This document shows, piece by piece, positions 28,281 to 37,971 of a stretch of DNA of 64,000 nt (position 1 is its first letter; every line of letters begins with the position of its first letter). Position numbers and translations under genes: made by a program. The notes under the pieces were generated by a model. It was not told where the DNA came from, ran no database searches, and worked only from the letters and a program-made list of their open reading frames with translations. This stretch comes from Tilletia caries (taxonomy: Eukaryota; Basidiomycota; Exobasidiomycetes; Tilletiales; Tilletiaceae). The stretch lies in the NCBI GenBank assembly GCA_032718865.1, contig JALUTQ010000045.1, forward strand, positions 868,001-932,000, given 5' to 3'.

Positions 28281-31248
28281 ATGGCGATGGCGATGGCGAT
28301 GGCTCTGGCTCGCAGTCCGCGGATCGTGGGGGGCGCACCAGCGACAGTCGCACGCCGGCTCGCAACACGCCGCGCACTCCAGTCCCGCCTCGCCCGGCTC
28401 TTCGCGCTCGTCCCCGTCGCCTGTCTCCTCATCGGACACCTCCTCTTCGTCCTCCTCCCGCTCCCCATCAAGCCCATCAGGACTCGCACCTACGTGGATG
28501 AGAACGCCCTCCAGCCGGCGCAGGCACATCTCTTCTGGGGATGGGACCAGGTCAGGACCGCGGACGGTATTGCGAACCAGCTCACTAAGCTCGCCCTCGG
28601 TTCATCGCAGAACACCTCTAGCCGCGCACATGCCATTCGCGAGCTGTTCGCAGCCAACGGCCTCACCGCGTTCACACAGGACTACGAGTACAACATCAAC
28701 CCGACCCTCTTCCGCTCTTCGTCCTCCACCTCGAATAAGAAGACATTAAGCGGGACGAACACCTACGCCCTCTTCCGCTCCCCCCGCACAGACGCACGCG
28801 AGGCCATCCTCATCACCGCCAGCTGGAAGAGCCGCTGGAACGGCTACGAAGATCCGGACCTAAACAACCCTTCCCACGTAGCCGACAACCTCGAGGCGAC
28901 CGGCTGGGCCGCTGGCAGGCAGACAGACACCGACGGGGTTGAGGGTGGGCCGGGCGCGTATGAACGCTTGCGGTTGAGGAACAGGGTCAATGTGAGGGGG
29001 ATCGCAAGCGTCATTGCGCTCTCCGAGTATCTCTCTCGATCGCTCCATCACAGCAAAGACATCATCTTCCTCATCTCCGACGGACACCTCGACGGCATGC
29101 AAGCCTGGGCCTCATCTTACTTCAACGACGAACCGCCGTCCCAACAGGCGACCATCGAGAGTCTCCACCCTTCCGTCCTCGGTCGGAGGATCTGGACTTC
29201 CCTCTCGCTCGACTACCCCTCTGACTCTTTCTCCCACCTCGCACTCCTACACGAGGGCACGAATGGCGGGAGCCCTAACATGGACGTCCTCAACACCGTC
29301 GTCCGAGTCGCACAGCAGCTGCAGGGGACTAACGGCGTCCCCGTCATCCTCCACGGCGTCCTCGACGGCTCCCTCGACGGACGCTCAGGCAACGCACCGG
29401 ACGACACGAGGACCCAGGCCGAACTCCTCCGCTCCTTCCTACCCGTCTGGCTCTGTGCGCTCCTCGAGCGGTTTGTGTGGAATGGCGAAGAGGGTTCTGC
29501 CGCGCTCGTACTCGCTGCCAAAGCGCTCCTGACCCAGTTCCGCCTCATGGCGTCGGGACACCCGAGCGGACCACACGGTCTACTGCACAGATACCGCATC
29601 GACGCTTTCACGCTCTACGCCGTTCCCGCCCGCGGACCGTACGGCTTCCTCCACCTGGGCCGCGTGGTCGAATCCAGTCTGCGCTCCTTCTCCAATCTTG
29701 TGGAGAGGCTCCATCATTCCCAGTTCTTCTACCTCCTTGCCGATCCGGGATTCTTCATCCAGTTGCCGATGTATATTGTCGTGCCTGTGCTCTTGGGCAT
29801 TGCGATTACCACTTTTGGCATGAGGGCGTGGAGGGCCGAGGGGAGGGAGGCGCAGAAGGGCAGGGAGAGGGTCGCGGAGGTCGTGGAGGACTGGCTTAAT
29901 CAGCAGCAGCGAGAAGCACTCCCATTGGACAACGTCGGCCTCAACGAAGAGGACGAGGAAGACCGGCCGCGGGTTGACGACGACGATATAGGGAACGACT
30001 CCTTTGTCGAAGTCGAGGGAATGCTCGCAGACTCCACGCCAACCTCGCTCCGGAAACGTGCCGCCCGTGAATCGAGCACGACGACGTCCTCTCCACCACC
30101 CCGTCGGTCTGCACGGATACGGGCTAGCATGAGTCCCGAGCCGGGTGGGACCCTTCCTCGTTTCGAGGAAGAAGGTCAGCAGGATCCGGTGCTGACGCGC
30201 GAGTCGACGAGAAAGAGGGGGACGACGGCCGAAGTCGAAGTCGAAGTCGAAGTCGAGGACATCCCCCTCGAATCACCCACCGCCCTTCAAATCGAGACCC
30301 ACCTCGCCCAGCGCGCCCGCGCGGTCCTCTCTCACCAATCATCATCGGGCAAAGAAGGCGCGACAGGGAAAGATGTTGACGTTGAGGAGCTGCTGGAGAT
30401 GATCCGGGCGGGGCTGGAGGCGCAGGATCGGCCGGTTGCGGGGGCGTTGGGGTTGATGGGCGTTGCGCATTTGGGAGCGTGGGGGGGTGTGCTGGGGTTG
30501 GTGGATGGGTTGGAGGGGTGTACGGCCACGGGCTTGTGGGTGAGTTTTTCCTTTTCTTTTTCTCTCGTGTATGAGTTCTGGGTGTGTTTGTGCCTCTTGA
30601 GAAGACGGGACTGATTTCTTTTCTTTTGTGTGAGGTCAGGCTTGTAGCACGTATCGGCTGCTCAATGCCTTCTCACTCGCCTACCCACTCCTCCTCATCC
30701 TTCTCGCCTCTCTGCTGACCCACCACCAAAATCCACCGCCAATACCAACATCAACGCCAGGCAGCAGAATAGATTCCCTCCCCCCGTCCCTCCTCCTCCT
30801 CCCCGCCGAGAACCAACGAGCCCGCCTCGGCCGCCTCCTCCACGCCTTCACGCTCCTCTACCTCGGCATGCTCGTGAGCGTCCTGAGCGTGCTCAACTTC
30901 GCATTGGCGACGAGTACGGCGTTGTTACTCTCCCTCCCGCTGTGCATCTCTTCCGTCGTCCTCTCCTCCTCATCCTCCTCCACCACCAAGTCCCGGTTCC
31001 CCCTCCTATTGACGTTGGGTGCGTCGGTCTTCCTGCTCGTGCTAAACCCAGCGCCGGCGCTCCTTGTGTTCGCCTCCCTCGGGGCGCGGATGGGGTTGTG
31101 GGAGCAAGGGGCGGTGGAGGCGGGTGTGGAGAGTGTTTGGGTTGGGTGGAAAGTTTGGGGGAACGGGACTGTGCCGTTCGTTGGGGGGGTCTTTCAAGCT
31201 GTCGTCTGGCAGGCTGTGGTTGGTATTGGGCTTGTTTTACTCTCGTGA
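28281..31248 (+). CDS. GAA1: GPI transamidase subunit Gaa1
   Basis: Two exons, 28281-30539 and 30640-31248 (intron GTGAGT...GGTCAG), 955 aa. Gaa1/GPAA1 belongs to the ER complex that attaches GPI anchors to proteins and forms the peptide-like bond together with Gpi8. One N-terminal membrane segment (about residues 37-60, LFALVPVACLLIGHLLFVLL) precedes a large luminal domain with TYALFRSPRTDAREAILITA, RGIASVIALSEYLSRS and KDIIFLISDGHLDGMQAWA. Several C-terminal membrane segments follow, mostly in exon 2. It is longer than the yeast protein (614 aa) because of a charged, Ser-rich cytosolic insert (about residues 540-700, including an EVEVEVEVE run). The start lies in an ATGGCG microsatellite with four consecutive in-frame ATGs, so the exact initiation codon is uncertain. 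Confidence 0.92.
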
Positions 31249-31471
31249 GAGCCTTGGGTTGCATAATTGTGCAAGGAAGCAAATTTGAATACCTATCCAC
31301 TGTGTGAAACGAGGTCGGGAGTCAGGCAGCCCTGGCGCGTCTTTCTGGGGCGAGCGAGCAGTGGGGAGAGCAGTTCCAGCGTTGCACCTATTTTCCGAGG
31401 ATGTGTGAAAGGGGGGGGAAAGATGATACAAAAGGAAGGGGAAGGGGGAAGGGAGTATGTACAGAAGGCGC

Positions 31472-32838
31472 CTACCGCACAGGCGCCCTCCAAAGATGCA
31501 CCTCCGAATCCCACGCACACGAAGCGACCAACCCAGGCTGGAACAAACTCCACTCCACCCCCGCCACAAACTCCGTATGCGCCTCATGCCTCCCTACCAT
31601 CCTCATACTACTCGCGGACCCCATCATCCGATTCTGTGGGCCGACGGTGTCCCAGACCCGGGCGGACATGTCGTACGACGCGCTCGCGAGGATGTTGGAG
31701 GCGTGCGGGGAGAAGGCGACGTGGCGGACTGCGTAGGCGTGTGCGGTCGGGTGGGGCACCGGCGGGGTGGTCGAGAGTAGACTTGTACCCTGGCCCGGCA
31801 TCGTCGGTACGTTCTGCGGTGGCGGACCAGCAGCAGAGGACATGTACGGCTGAAGGGCCCCGCGCAAGTCCCATACTTTCACACTGCGGTCCGTCGAACC
31901 TGTGGCGAGTGTTCCGGGTGCGTACTTGTTCCAGTCGAGCGAGAGGACTTCGCCGTGCACGGGTAGGAGTGCGATCGGCTGGGCTGCGAGGTTCGTTCCC
32001 ATCCCTGCGGAAGCGGGGGAAGGGGACGGTATCCGCAGATCGAAGACACGGACGTAGCCGTCGCCCGCTCCGCATGCGATCAAATCCGGCGAATGCGGGG
32101 AGAACGCGCAGGTGTATACACACGGGGCGGTATTGGATGGCGCAGGCGGTGCACCCGGCGCCTGCTGCTGCTGCTGCGACGGCTGCACACTCGTAGGCAA
32201 CGCCGGCCCATCAGCACTCAAACAAAGCATCCTCACCTCCATGCCCGCCCTCTCCGGCGTCCAAATCCGCAGTGTCCCGTCCCAGCTGCTCGACGCGAAC
32301 AGGTGTTTTTGGAGCGGTGACCAGCTGAGGGAGAAGACTTCGCGGGTGTGGCGCCGCCAGTGGGCTAGTGGTCTTGTGGAGGGGGTTGGGGAGGGGTTGT
32401 GGGAGGTGTCCCAGAGGGAGATGGAGCCGTCGCCGGAGGAGGAGATTAGGTGGTTCTCGTGCAGCTCGGACCAGGCTACGTCGTATAGGCCGTCTTGGGT
32501 GTCGAACCTGGGGGAGGGAAGGAAAGAAGGGAGGAAGAGGCCGCGTGGGGTTCGTCCAAGGCATGGATGAGGGCGTGGTTCAGCAAACCCACTTTCCTCT
32601 CCATCTAACCCTGCGCCCGAACTCACATAGTAGACACCTGCATCCCCGGAACACTCTCCCCTCCCCCTACGCTCGCACCTGGTCCAAGCTGCAAAACATG
32701 CAAGCGCCCATTACCGATCAGGCCGTAGTTGGCCGCGGACGCGACGGCGAGTTTGTGTTCGAAGAAGGGCGACCAGCGGACGTTGTAGCCTGCGAATCCG
32801 GGGGTACGGATGCGGGAGATCGGTCCTGCTGCGCCGGC

Positions 32839-32877
<39 letters not shown>

Positions 32878-32907
32878 TCCGGGTCCGCCTGGTCCGAATG
32901 CTGCCAT
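31472..32907 (-). CDS. PEX7: Peroxisomal PTS2 receptor Pex7
   Basis: Two exons: 32907-32627 and 32507-31472, giving 438 aa. Pex7 is a WD40 beta-propeller that binds PTS2-bearing enzymes and, with a co-receptor, delivers them to the peroxisome. The diagnostic first blade is clear (YNVRWSPFFEHKLAVASAAN, GLIGNGRLHVL), followed by DGLYDVAWSELHENHLISSS, EVFSLSWSPLQKHLFASSSWDG and further WD repeats (VKVWDLRG, ARVWDTVG), ending in EVHLWRAPVR. The N-terminus has an unusual Gly-Asn dipeptide run from a GCCGTT repeat. Two inserts rich in Gln/Pro/Ala interrupt the propeller, explaining the extra length over the usual about 320-380 aa. It diverges from the p23 gene (295 bp apart) and converges with GAA1. 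Confidence 0.93.
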
Positions 32908-33202
32908 GTTTCTTTCGATTGTCGTTCTTGAGGCTTGAGAGTCGAGGGCGGGAAGATCGTAAGGCTTGTGCGCTGCTGGAAGGGAGTGAGGTGAGATGGT
33001 GGGGGAGGCGTGGGAAAGTGGGGGGCTGGGTGGAGGTTTATGTCAGCATTGGGTAAGCGTTCCATCACGTGGTCTGAGCGCACAGATCTTTCCAGAAGGG
33101 AGCGAGCGAGCGAGAAGAAACGCGCTCACAAGTCACACCGCAGTCACACTCACCTTCAACACACACACACAGTCACACACACAGCATACACACACAGCAA
33201 CC

Positions 33203-34048
33203 ATGTCGACAATCGCCCCCGAAGTCCTCTGGGCCCAGCGCTCCAACGAGACCGACCCAGAGAAGAACGTGGTCTACCTGACCATCAACGCGCCCAACTT
33301 GCCACCCCAGCCCGAGACCAAGCTCGAGCTCACTCCGGGCGGGATCAAGCTCGAGGCGCAGGTGAAGGAGGACAAGGCGAAGGGGATCGAGGGGAAGACG
33401 TACGCGTTCCAGTTGGATTTCTTCGACGAGATTGATGTCGAGGTGAGTCTCCTGCCCCTCTCCGGAAAAACGCGAGGAATGTACATAGGGCTAACCACAT
33501 CCACTTCGGTCGGTTGGTGATCCTGTCTGCAGAACTCAAAGCAAACCCAGAACGCCAAGCACATCTACCTCATCCTCCGCAAATCCAAAGCAGAGGCAGA
33601 GTTCTGGCCCCGGCTCTCCAAGGACAAGGTCAAGCTGCACTTCGTCAAGACCGACTTCAACAAGTGGGTCGACGAGGACGAGCAGGACGGCGAAGACCCC
33701 GCTGCGGGAGGCGCACCCGGCGGCATGGACGACGGCATGATGGGCGGCTTTGGTGGCGGCGGGGGAGGGATGGGCGGTATGGACCCCGCTGCTATGATGG
33801 GTGGGATGGGCGGTGGCGGCGGAGAGATGGACCTGCAGAAGATGTTGGCGCAGATGGGCGGCATGGCCAGTGGAGCTGGCGGCCTTGACTTCGGTGGGGA
33901 CGATGAGGAGGATGATGATGAGGAGGAGGGTGATGAGGAGGCAGGGGCAGGCGCGGAGGTATCAGAGGTCGGTGCAGCGGAGGAGAAGGCTGGCGAGGCG
34001 GCACCACCGGTTGAGAGCAAGCTGAAGGATGTCGAGAGCGTGGATTGA
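33203..34048 (+). CDS. SBA1: Hsp90 co-chaperone p23 (Sba1/Wos2)
   Basis: Two exons: 33203-33442 and 33533-34048, giving 251 aa. p23 binds the ATP-bound Hsp90 dimer and slows ATP hydrolysis to stabilise client complexes in cytosol and nucleus. The CS domain covers residues 1-115: EVLWAQRSNETDPEKNVVYL, then KTYAFQLDFFDEIDVE (ends exon 1), HIYLILRKSKAEAEFWPRL and the family signature VKTDFNKWVDEDEQ. The tail is Gly/Met-rich (MMGGFGGGGGGMGGM) and then strongly acidic, as in fungal p23 proteins. A CA-rich microsatellite (about 33155-33200) ends just before the start codon and would be in the 5' leader. Confidence 0.95.
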
Positions 34049-34404
34049 AGGGGGCGAACCACACTTGGGACATCTCCTCTCTCGAACAAACGATCTTCCC
34101 GTCTTCTTCTTTTCGCTTTCGGTCTCATCTGCGTCGCACCTGCATGTGGGGCCGTCGGGGACGCGTTTCATGCCTTTTTCCCTCCTCCCCTCTTTTGCCC
34201 ACATCAAAACACACCCACATTCGCAAATACTACAGAGTCAAAAGGGATTCATTCCTCTTGAGATCGCTGTAGGGCTGCTCCTGACTGAGTCCCTGACCAT
34301 GGGGATAAGATTGCTGTGCAAATTCGTGGGAAGGTTGTTTATAAGTGATGAAATCCGGGTGGGTTATGCGATGAATGAAGGAGAGCGGGGGAGATGGTGA
34401 GCGT
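34049..34404. other. Intergenic between convergent p23 and RNA1
   Basis: About 356 bp with no gene. Pyrimidine-rich near 34090-34200; presumed 3' processing signals for both genes. Confidence 0.5.
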
Positions 34405-35625
34405 TTACTTGTCCTGGTGGGGTTCTCTGTCCGACTTGCCGAGGGTCATCTTGGAGGAGAGTGCGTCGATAAGGCTGCCGGCCGCCGCGGTCGGGCCGTC
34501 CTTTTCTTGTTCCTCGTCTTTATCTTCATCCTCTGCGTCGTCGTATTCGTCGTCGTCGTCGTCTTCTTCCTCCTCCTCCTCCTCCTCCTCCTCCTCCTCC
34601 TCAGCTCCAGGTTCCAACTCGTCCAACCCAGTCAAGCCCTCGCCAGCCCCGCGCTTCTCCATCTGCTCCCGGATCCTCTCCACACAGTCATCGCCTTCCT
34701 CCGCCCAGTTGCCATGCAACTCCAAGACGCGCAAGGCAGGCAATCCCTTCTCCAATGCGCGCGCCAATGCTTCGAGTGCAGTCCGATTGAGTTCGCTGTA
34801 CTGCAACTGGAGCGTTTCCAATTCGGATTGGGAACCCAGCTCGGCGAAGGCGTCGAAGATGAGGACCCCGCCACGTGATCGGAGCATGGTATCGCTGAGA
34901 TTGAGTGTGTGGAGTTTGGACCAGCGCGGGATGGCGGCTGCGAGTGCACGACTTCCCTTATACACGAGGGTGTTATCCTGCAAGTCGAGTACCCTCAAAC
35001 TGGGCGCGCCGCCGAGGGAGTGGCATATGGCGACGATGCCATCTGGCCGGATGCCGTTCTGTGGCATGGAGAGGGACTCGAGGGATTCGCCGTGCTGTGC
35101 GACGAGTGCGGCTGCGATGTCGGGAGCCGAACCGTTCTCGAGCCTGTTACGGCCGATGTAGAGGTGTTTGAGGGAGGGCGATGGGCGTTTCTGTAAAGCG
35201 GCTGCGACGATTTTGCCACCGGTGACGCCGAGGCCGTTGTTCTGCAGCCGGAGGGTGTGGAGGGAGGTGTTGGTGGAGAGGAGGGTGGTCATTGCGTCGG
35301 CACAGCGTCCGCCGAATGCATTGTCGCTGAAATCGAGATGTGTGAGGGTGGTGCTGTTTGCGAGGCTGTCGGAGAAGGCGGCGAGGGACTGAGGTATCTC
35401 GGTGATGAGTCGTCCGGTGAAGATGTCGGCTGCGTCGAGGTGTGTGAGGTGGTGCGGGAGCGCGGCTGCGATGGCGTGTGATGCGTGCTGTCCGATTGTG
35501 TTTCCGCCGAGCTCGATGTGTGTGATTGCTGGCTGGGAGAGCTGTGTGATGTATGGGTGTGCGTGCTGTGCGGTGTCGAGCTTGAGGTTGCGTCCCAGCA
35601 GCGAGAACGATGTTGGCGAGCTCAT
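34405..35625 (-). CDS. RNA1: Ran GTPase-activating protein (RanGAP)
   Basis: Single exon, 406 aa. RanGAP stimulates GTP hydrolysis by Ran in the cytoplasm and so sets the gradient for nuclear transport. The protein is a crescent of leucine-rich repeats from about residue 30 to 330 (THLDFSDNAFGG, LHTLRLQNNGLGVTGG, LKHLYIGRNRLENGS, LRVLDLQDN). The arginine finger region matches the family (DIFTGRLITEIPQ). The C-terminus is the usual acidic tail, here an uninterrupted Glu run followed by Asp, encoded by a CTC repeat at about 34563-34600. Slightly longer than S. pombe Rna1 (386 aa). Confident. Confidence 0.96.
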   Translation of the reverse strand: MSSPTSFSLLGRNLKLDTAQHAHPYITQLSQPAITHIELGGNTIGQHASHAIAAALPHHLTHLDAADIFTGRLITEIPQSLAAFSDSLANSTTLTHLDFSDNAFGGRCADAMTTLLSTNTSLHTLRLQNNGLGVTGGKIVAAALQKRPSPSLKHLYIGRNRLENGSAPDIAAALVAQHGESLESLSMPQNGIRPDGIVAICHSLGGAPSLRVLDLQDNTLVYKGSRALAAAIPRWSKLHTLNLSDTMLRSRGGVLIFDAFAELGSQSELETLQLQYSELNRTALEALARALEKGLPALRVLELHGNWAEEGDDCVERIREQMEKRGAGEGLTGLDELEPGAEEEEEEEEEEEEEDDDDDEYDDAEDEDKDEEQEKDGPTAAAGSLIDALSSKMTLGKSDREPHQDK

Positions 35626-36014
35626 CGTTGGCCTTGTCGTTGCTGTCGCTGTCGCTGTCGCAGGTGCGAGCGAGGGAGTGAGGGATGATGATGATGATGA
35701 TGGTTTTTAACGTCTGTGGAACTACTTTCTAAACACGACTACATGTTCAACACTAAGACGAGCGAGAAGCGCTGACTCCCCTACAACGCGAGTAGGGATT
35801 ATTCGTGCCGGTACTACGGATTCCACTGTTGGCTGCACAGTGAGTGGCTTGGATCGGAGAGGTGGTAGCGATGGTTCCGACTGGCAGAGAAACTCTGCCC
35901 TCCTCGAAATTCATCTCAGAGTGAAGGAATACCCGTGCGCGCGGGTCTACACCGCCCAACTGACCGGTCCTCGTCGTCATGACGCGCATCAAGGCCGGAA
36001 GTGATAAAAAGAAA
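35626..36014. other. RNA1 upstream region and 3' flank of gag-like ORF
   Basis: Contains a TCATCA microsatellite (about 35685-35703). On the minus strand a short open stretch (35917-35753, MNFEEGRVSLPVGTIATTSP) follows a possible GTTAGT...GTCAG intron after the gag-like ORF. It does not resemble a LINE ORF2 start and is left unassigned. Confidence 0.35.
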
Positions 36015-37644
36015 CTAACCCTCCTCCATAGCAGCCGCCGTTGCTGCCCCGTCTCCCTCACCACTGGTCGGCTGCGCCGCGGCCGAACCGGTCTGCCTTG
36101 CTGCTCGTGCTGCGCCCGCGACGATGCGACGGGCGACTTCGTGCTTGCGCTTGCGTTCGCCAAGTTGGCGGGCGCGAGCGAGACGTGTTCCGGTAGGAAT
36201 AGTGACTGCATGCACTTCCTTGCAGTAGCGTGCTGCCGCGAAGCACCCGGGTGAGAAAGCCGAGTGCGGACCGTGGCAATGATAGCAGCGTGGAATTGCC
36301 TGCACCGAGTCCTCAGCCGCCTTAGACATGAGGCAGGCCCCGCTCCCTGCCGAATGGCCCTCAGCCGCGCAATCCTTGCAACGGGGGGTCAGTTCCTTGC
36401 ACCGTGCCGTTGAGTGGTGCTGGGAGAGGCAGTGGTCGCAATGTTCCGAGGCCCGCTGCTCCTTGTACGGGCGGACGGAAAAACGTTGGCCGAGGATCGA
36501 AAGCCGTGTCGTGTCTGCCGGCATCCGTTCACCGGGCAGAGAAAAGAGCACGGAAGAGCTCCGTTGAGTGCTGAGCGCCTCCGGTCGGCCGAGGCGACGC
36601 GGGGGCTCTGGTAGGGGGCATCCGACGGCGGCGGTAAGCTCGTCGGAAAGGATTTCGTCAGGAACTTGCTCGCCATCAATGAAAGTCGGAACATTCATGA
36701 GGACAAAGCGGTCCCATTGGTTGCCGATCTCGACCTTGTCGGCGGAGAATGTCGCCTTGATGAGGTCGTGAAGAGAGAAGAGCTCGGAGACGGCGCAAGA
36801 ACCGAGAGGTCGCAAGGCCAGGCCAGACGGAACGTGCTTGATGGTGTCGATGCCTATGTGAGAGGGAGCATTGGCGGCGGCAAAAGCGTCCAAGATGGTC
36901 TTCTTGAGGAAGTAGGCATGTTTGGAACGCAAAGAGTGCTGGCTGGACAGGCGTACGTAAACCGTGTCGTCCGTGCCACTGGCCCTCTCGAGCGCTTCCT
37001 CGGCGCTGCCGGCACCGCGACCGCGGAGACGGAAGCCTTGAAGAGGTCGAAGGGGTGGTGGGTCCGGGCGGGCTTTGACGGATGTCCCTTTTTGAGGTCG
37101 CGGGAAGGTGAGTTTCCGGTCGTTGGGTGCTGCTGCAGCGGCGTACGAGTCGTGAAGGCGGATGCGATCCGCAGAGGCCTTGTCAGCGGGGTCCCAGGCG
37201 TTGAGTGCTTTGATGAGCACCTCCGGTGGCGCGTGCGCTCCAGGAGTGAGCGCCTGCCTAAATGCTGCTTGCGCGCCGGCAGCGAAGAGGCGGGCAGAGT
37301 TCGGGTCCAGCGCACCAGATGACTCAAGGTCACCAAGGTCGCGCAAAAAGCGGTCGATAAAGGCCGCCACCTTTTTGTCGGCGGCGCGGCGCTTCTCGAA
37401 GAGATCGGCTTGAACGGCGTAAAGCTCGTTGCTGTTGGGTGCGCGCGGGAAGGCTTGCTGGCGGATGCGTTCCGTCGCAGCGGTCTTAGCGGCACGGGTG
37501 GGTGGCAAGCTCGCGTCGGTTGACGCAGCCGGCGGATCTTTGCGTTTCGATGCTGGGGATGAGATCGCGGGGAGCGGATGCGTCAGGCGGCCGCGAGGCT
37601 CCCGCGTTGAGGAAGCCGCGCCGCAAGGTCGAACTTGAGCTCAT
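36015..37644 (-). CDS. Solo gag-like zinc-knuckle ORF, LINE ORF1 type
   Basis: A long minus-strand frame ends at 36015 (about 497 codons from the TTG at 37508; it is open further upstream but has no ATG). A suitable ATG (37644-37642) lies in the neighbouring frame, so one extra base near 37550-37565 probably separates start and body. The N-terminal third is helical and Ala-rich. The middle has an RRM-like stretch (DTVYVRLSSQHSLRSKHAYF; WDRFVLMNVPTFIDGEQVPD). The C-terminus has CDHCLSQHHSTARC, CKDCAAEGHSAGSGAC and CYHCHGPHSAFSPGC knuckles. This resembles ORF1 of non-LTR elements, but no endonuclease or RT follows. It could be a 3'-truncated LINE, a non-autonomous element or a domesticated gag. 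Confidence 0.6.
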
Positions 37645-37971
37645 GCTGTCTTTTGAGAGACCTGAAAGGGAATCTAACCGCAGACCTGCACGAGAGCGAG
37701 GGAGTGAGTGGGCGAGGTGTTGGGACTTGGGAAGTGTTGCACTGTTTCCGGTGGATTAATGCGCTGGCTCGCTTGTGGAAATAATAGAATACAAAAGTCT
37801 CGCCCCGCTGTCCCCCCTCTTCGCGCTCTGTCCTTTCCTTTCCTTTCGTTCTTGGTCACCTTCGACCATCACCTTCACGACCTTCTCACCCTTCTTTCTC
37901 TGTAACGACCTTCTCACTCACTCACCCACTCATCCACCACCTCTCCTGCCCACCCACGAACAGCACCCACC
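37645..37971. promoter_or_regulatory. Upstream region of the FHA gene
   Basis: About 330 bp, pyrimidine-rich from 37800 on (CCTTTCCTTTCCTTTCG near 37832; repeated CTCAC motifs), as often seen in fungal core promoters without TATA. No ORF of note. Confidence 0.35.

Noticed and set aside
34394..35161. 255-codon Ser-rich plus-strand ORF
   Set aside because: Antisense of the RanGAP acidic tail and repeats.
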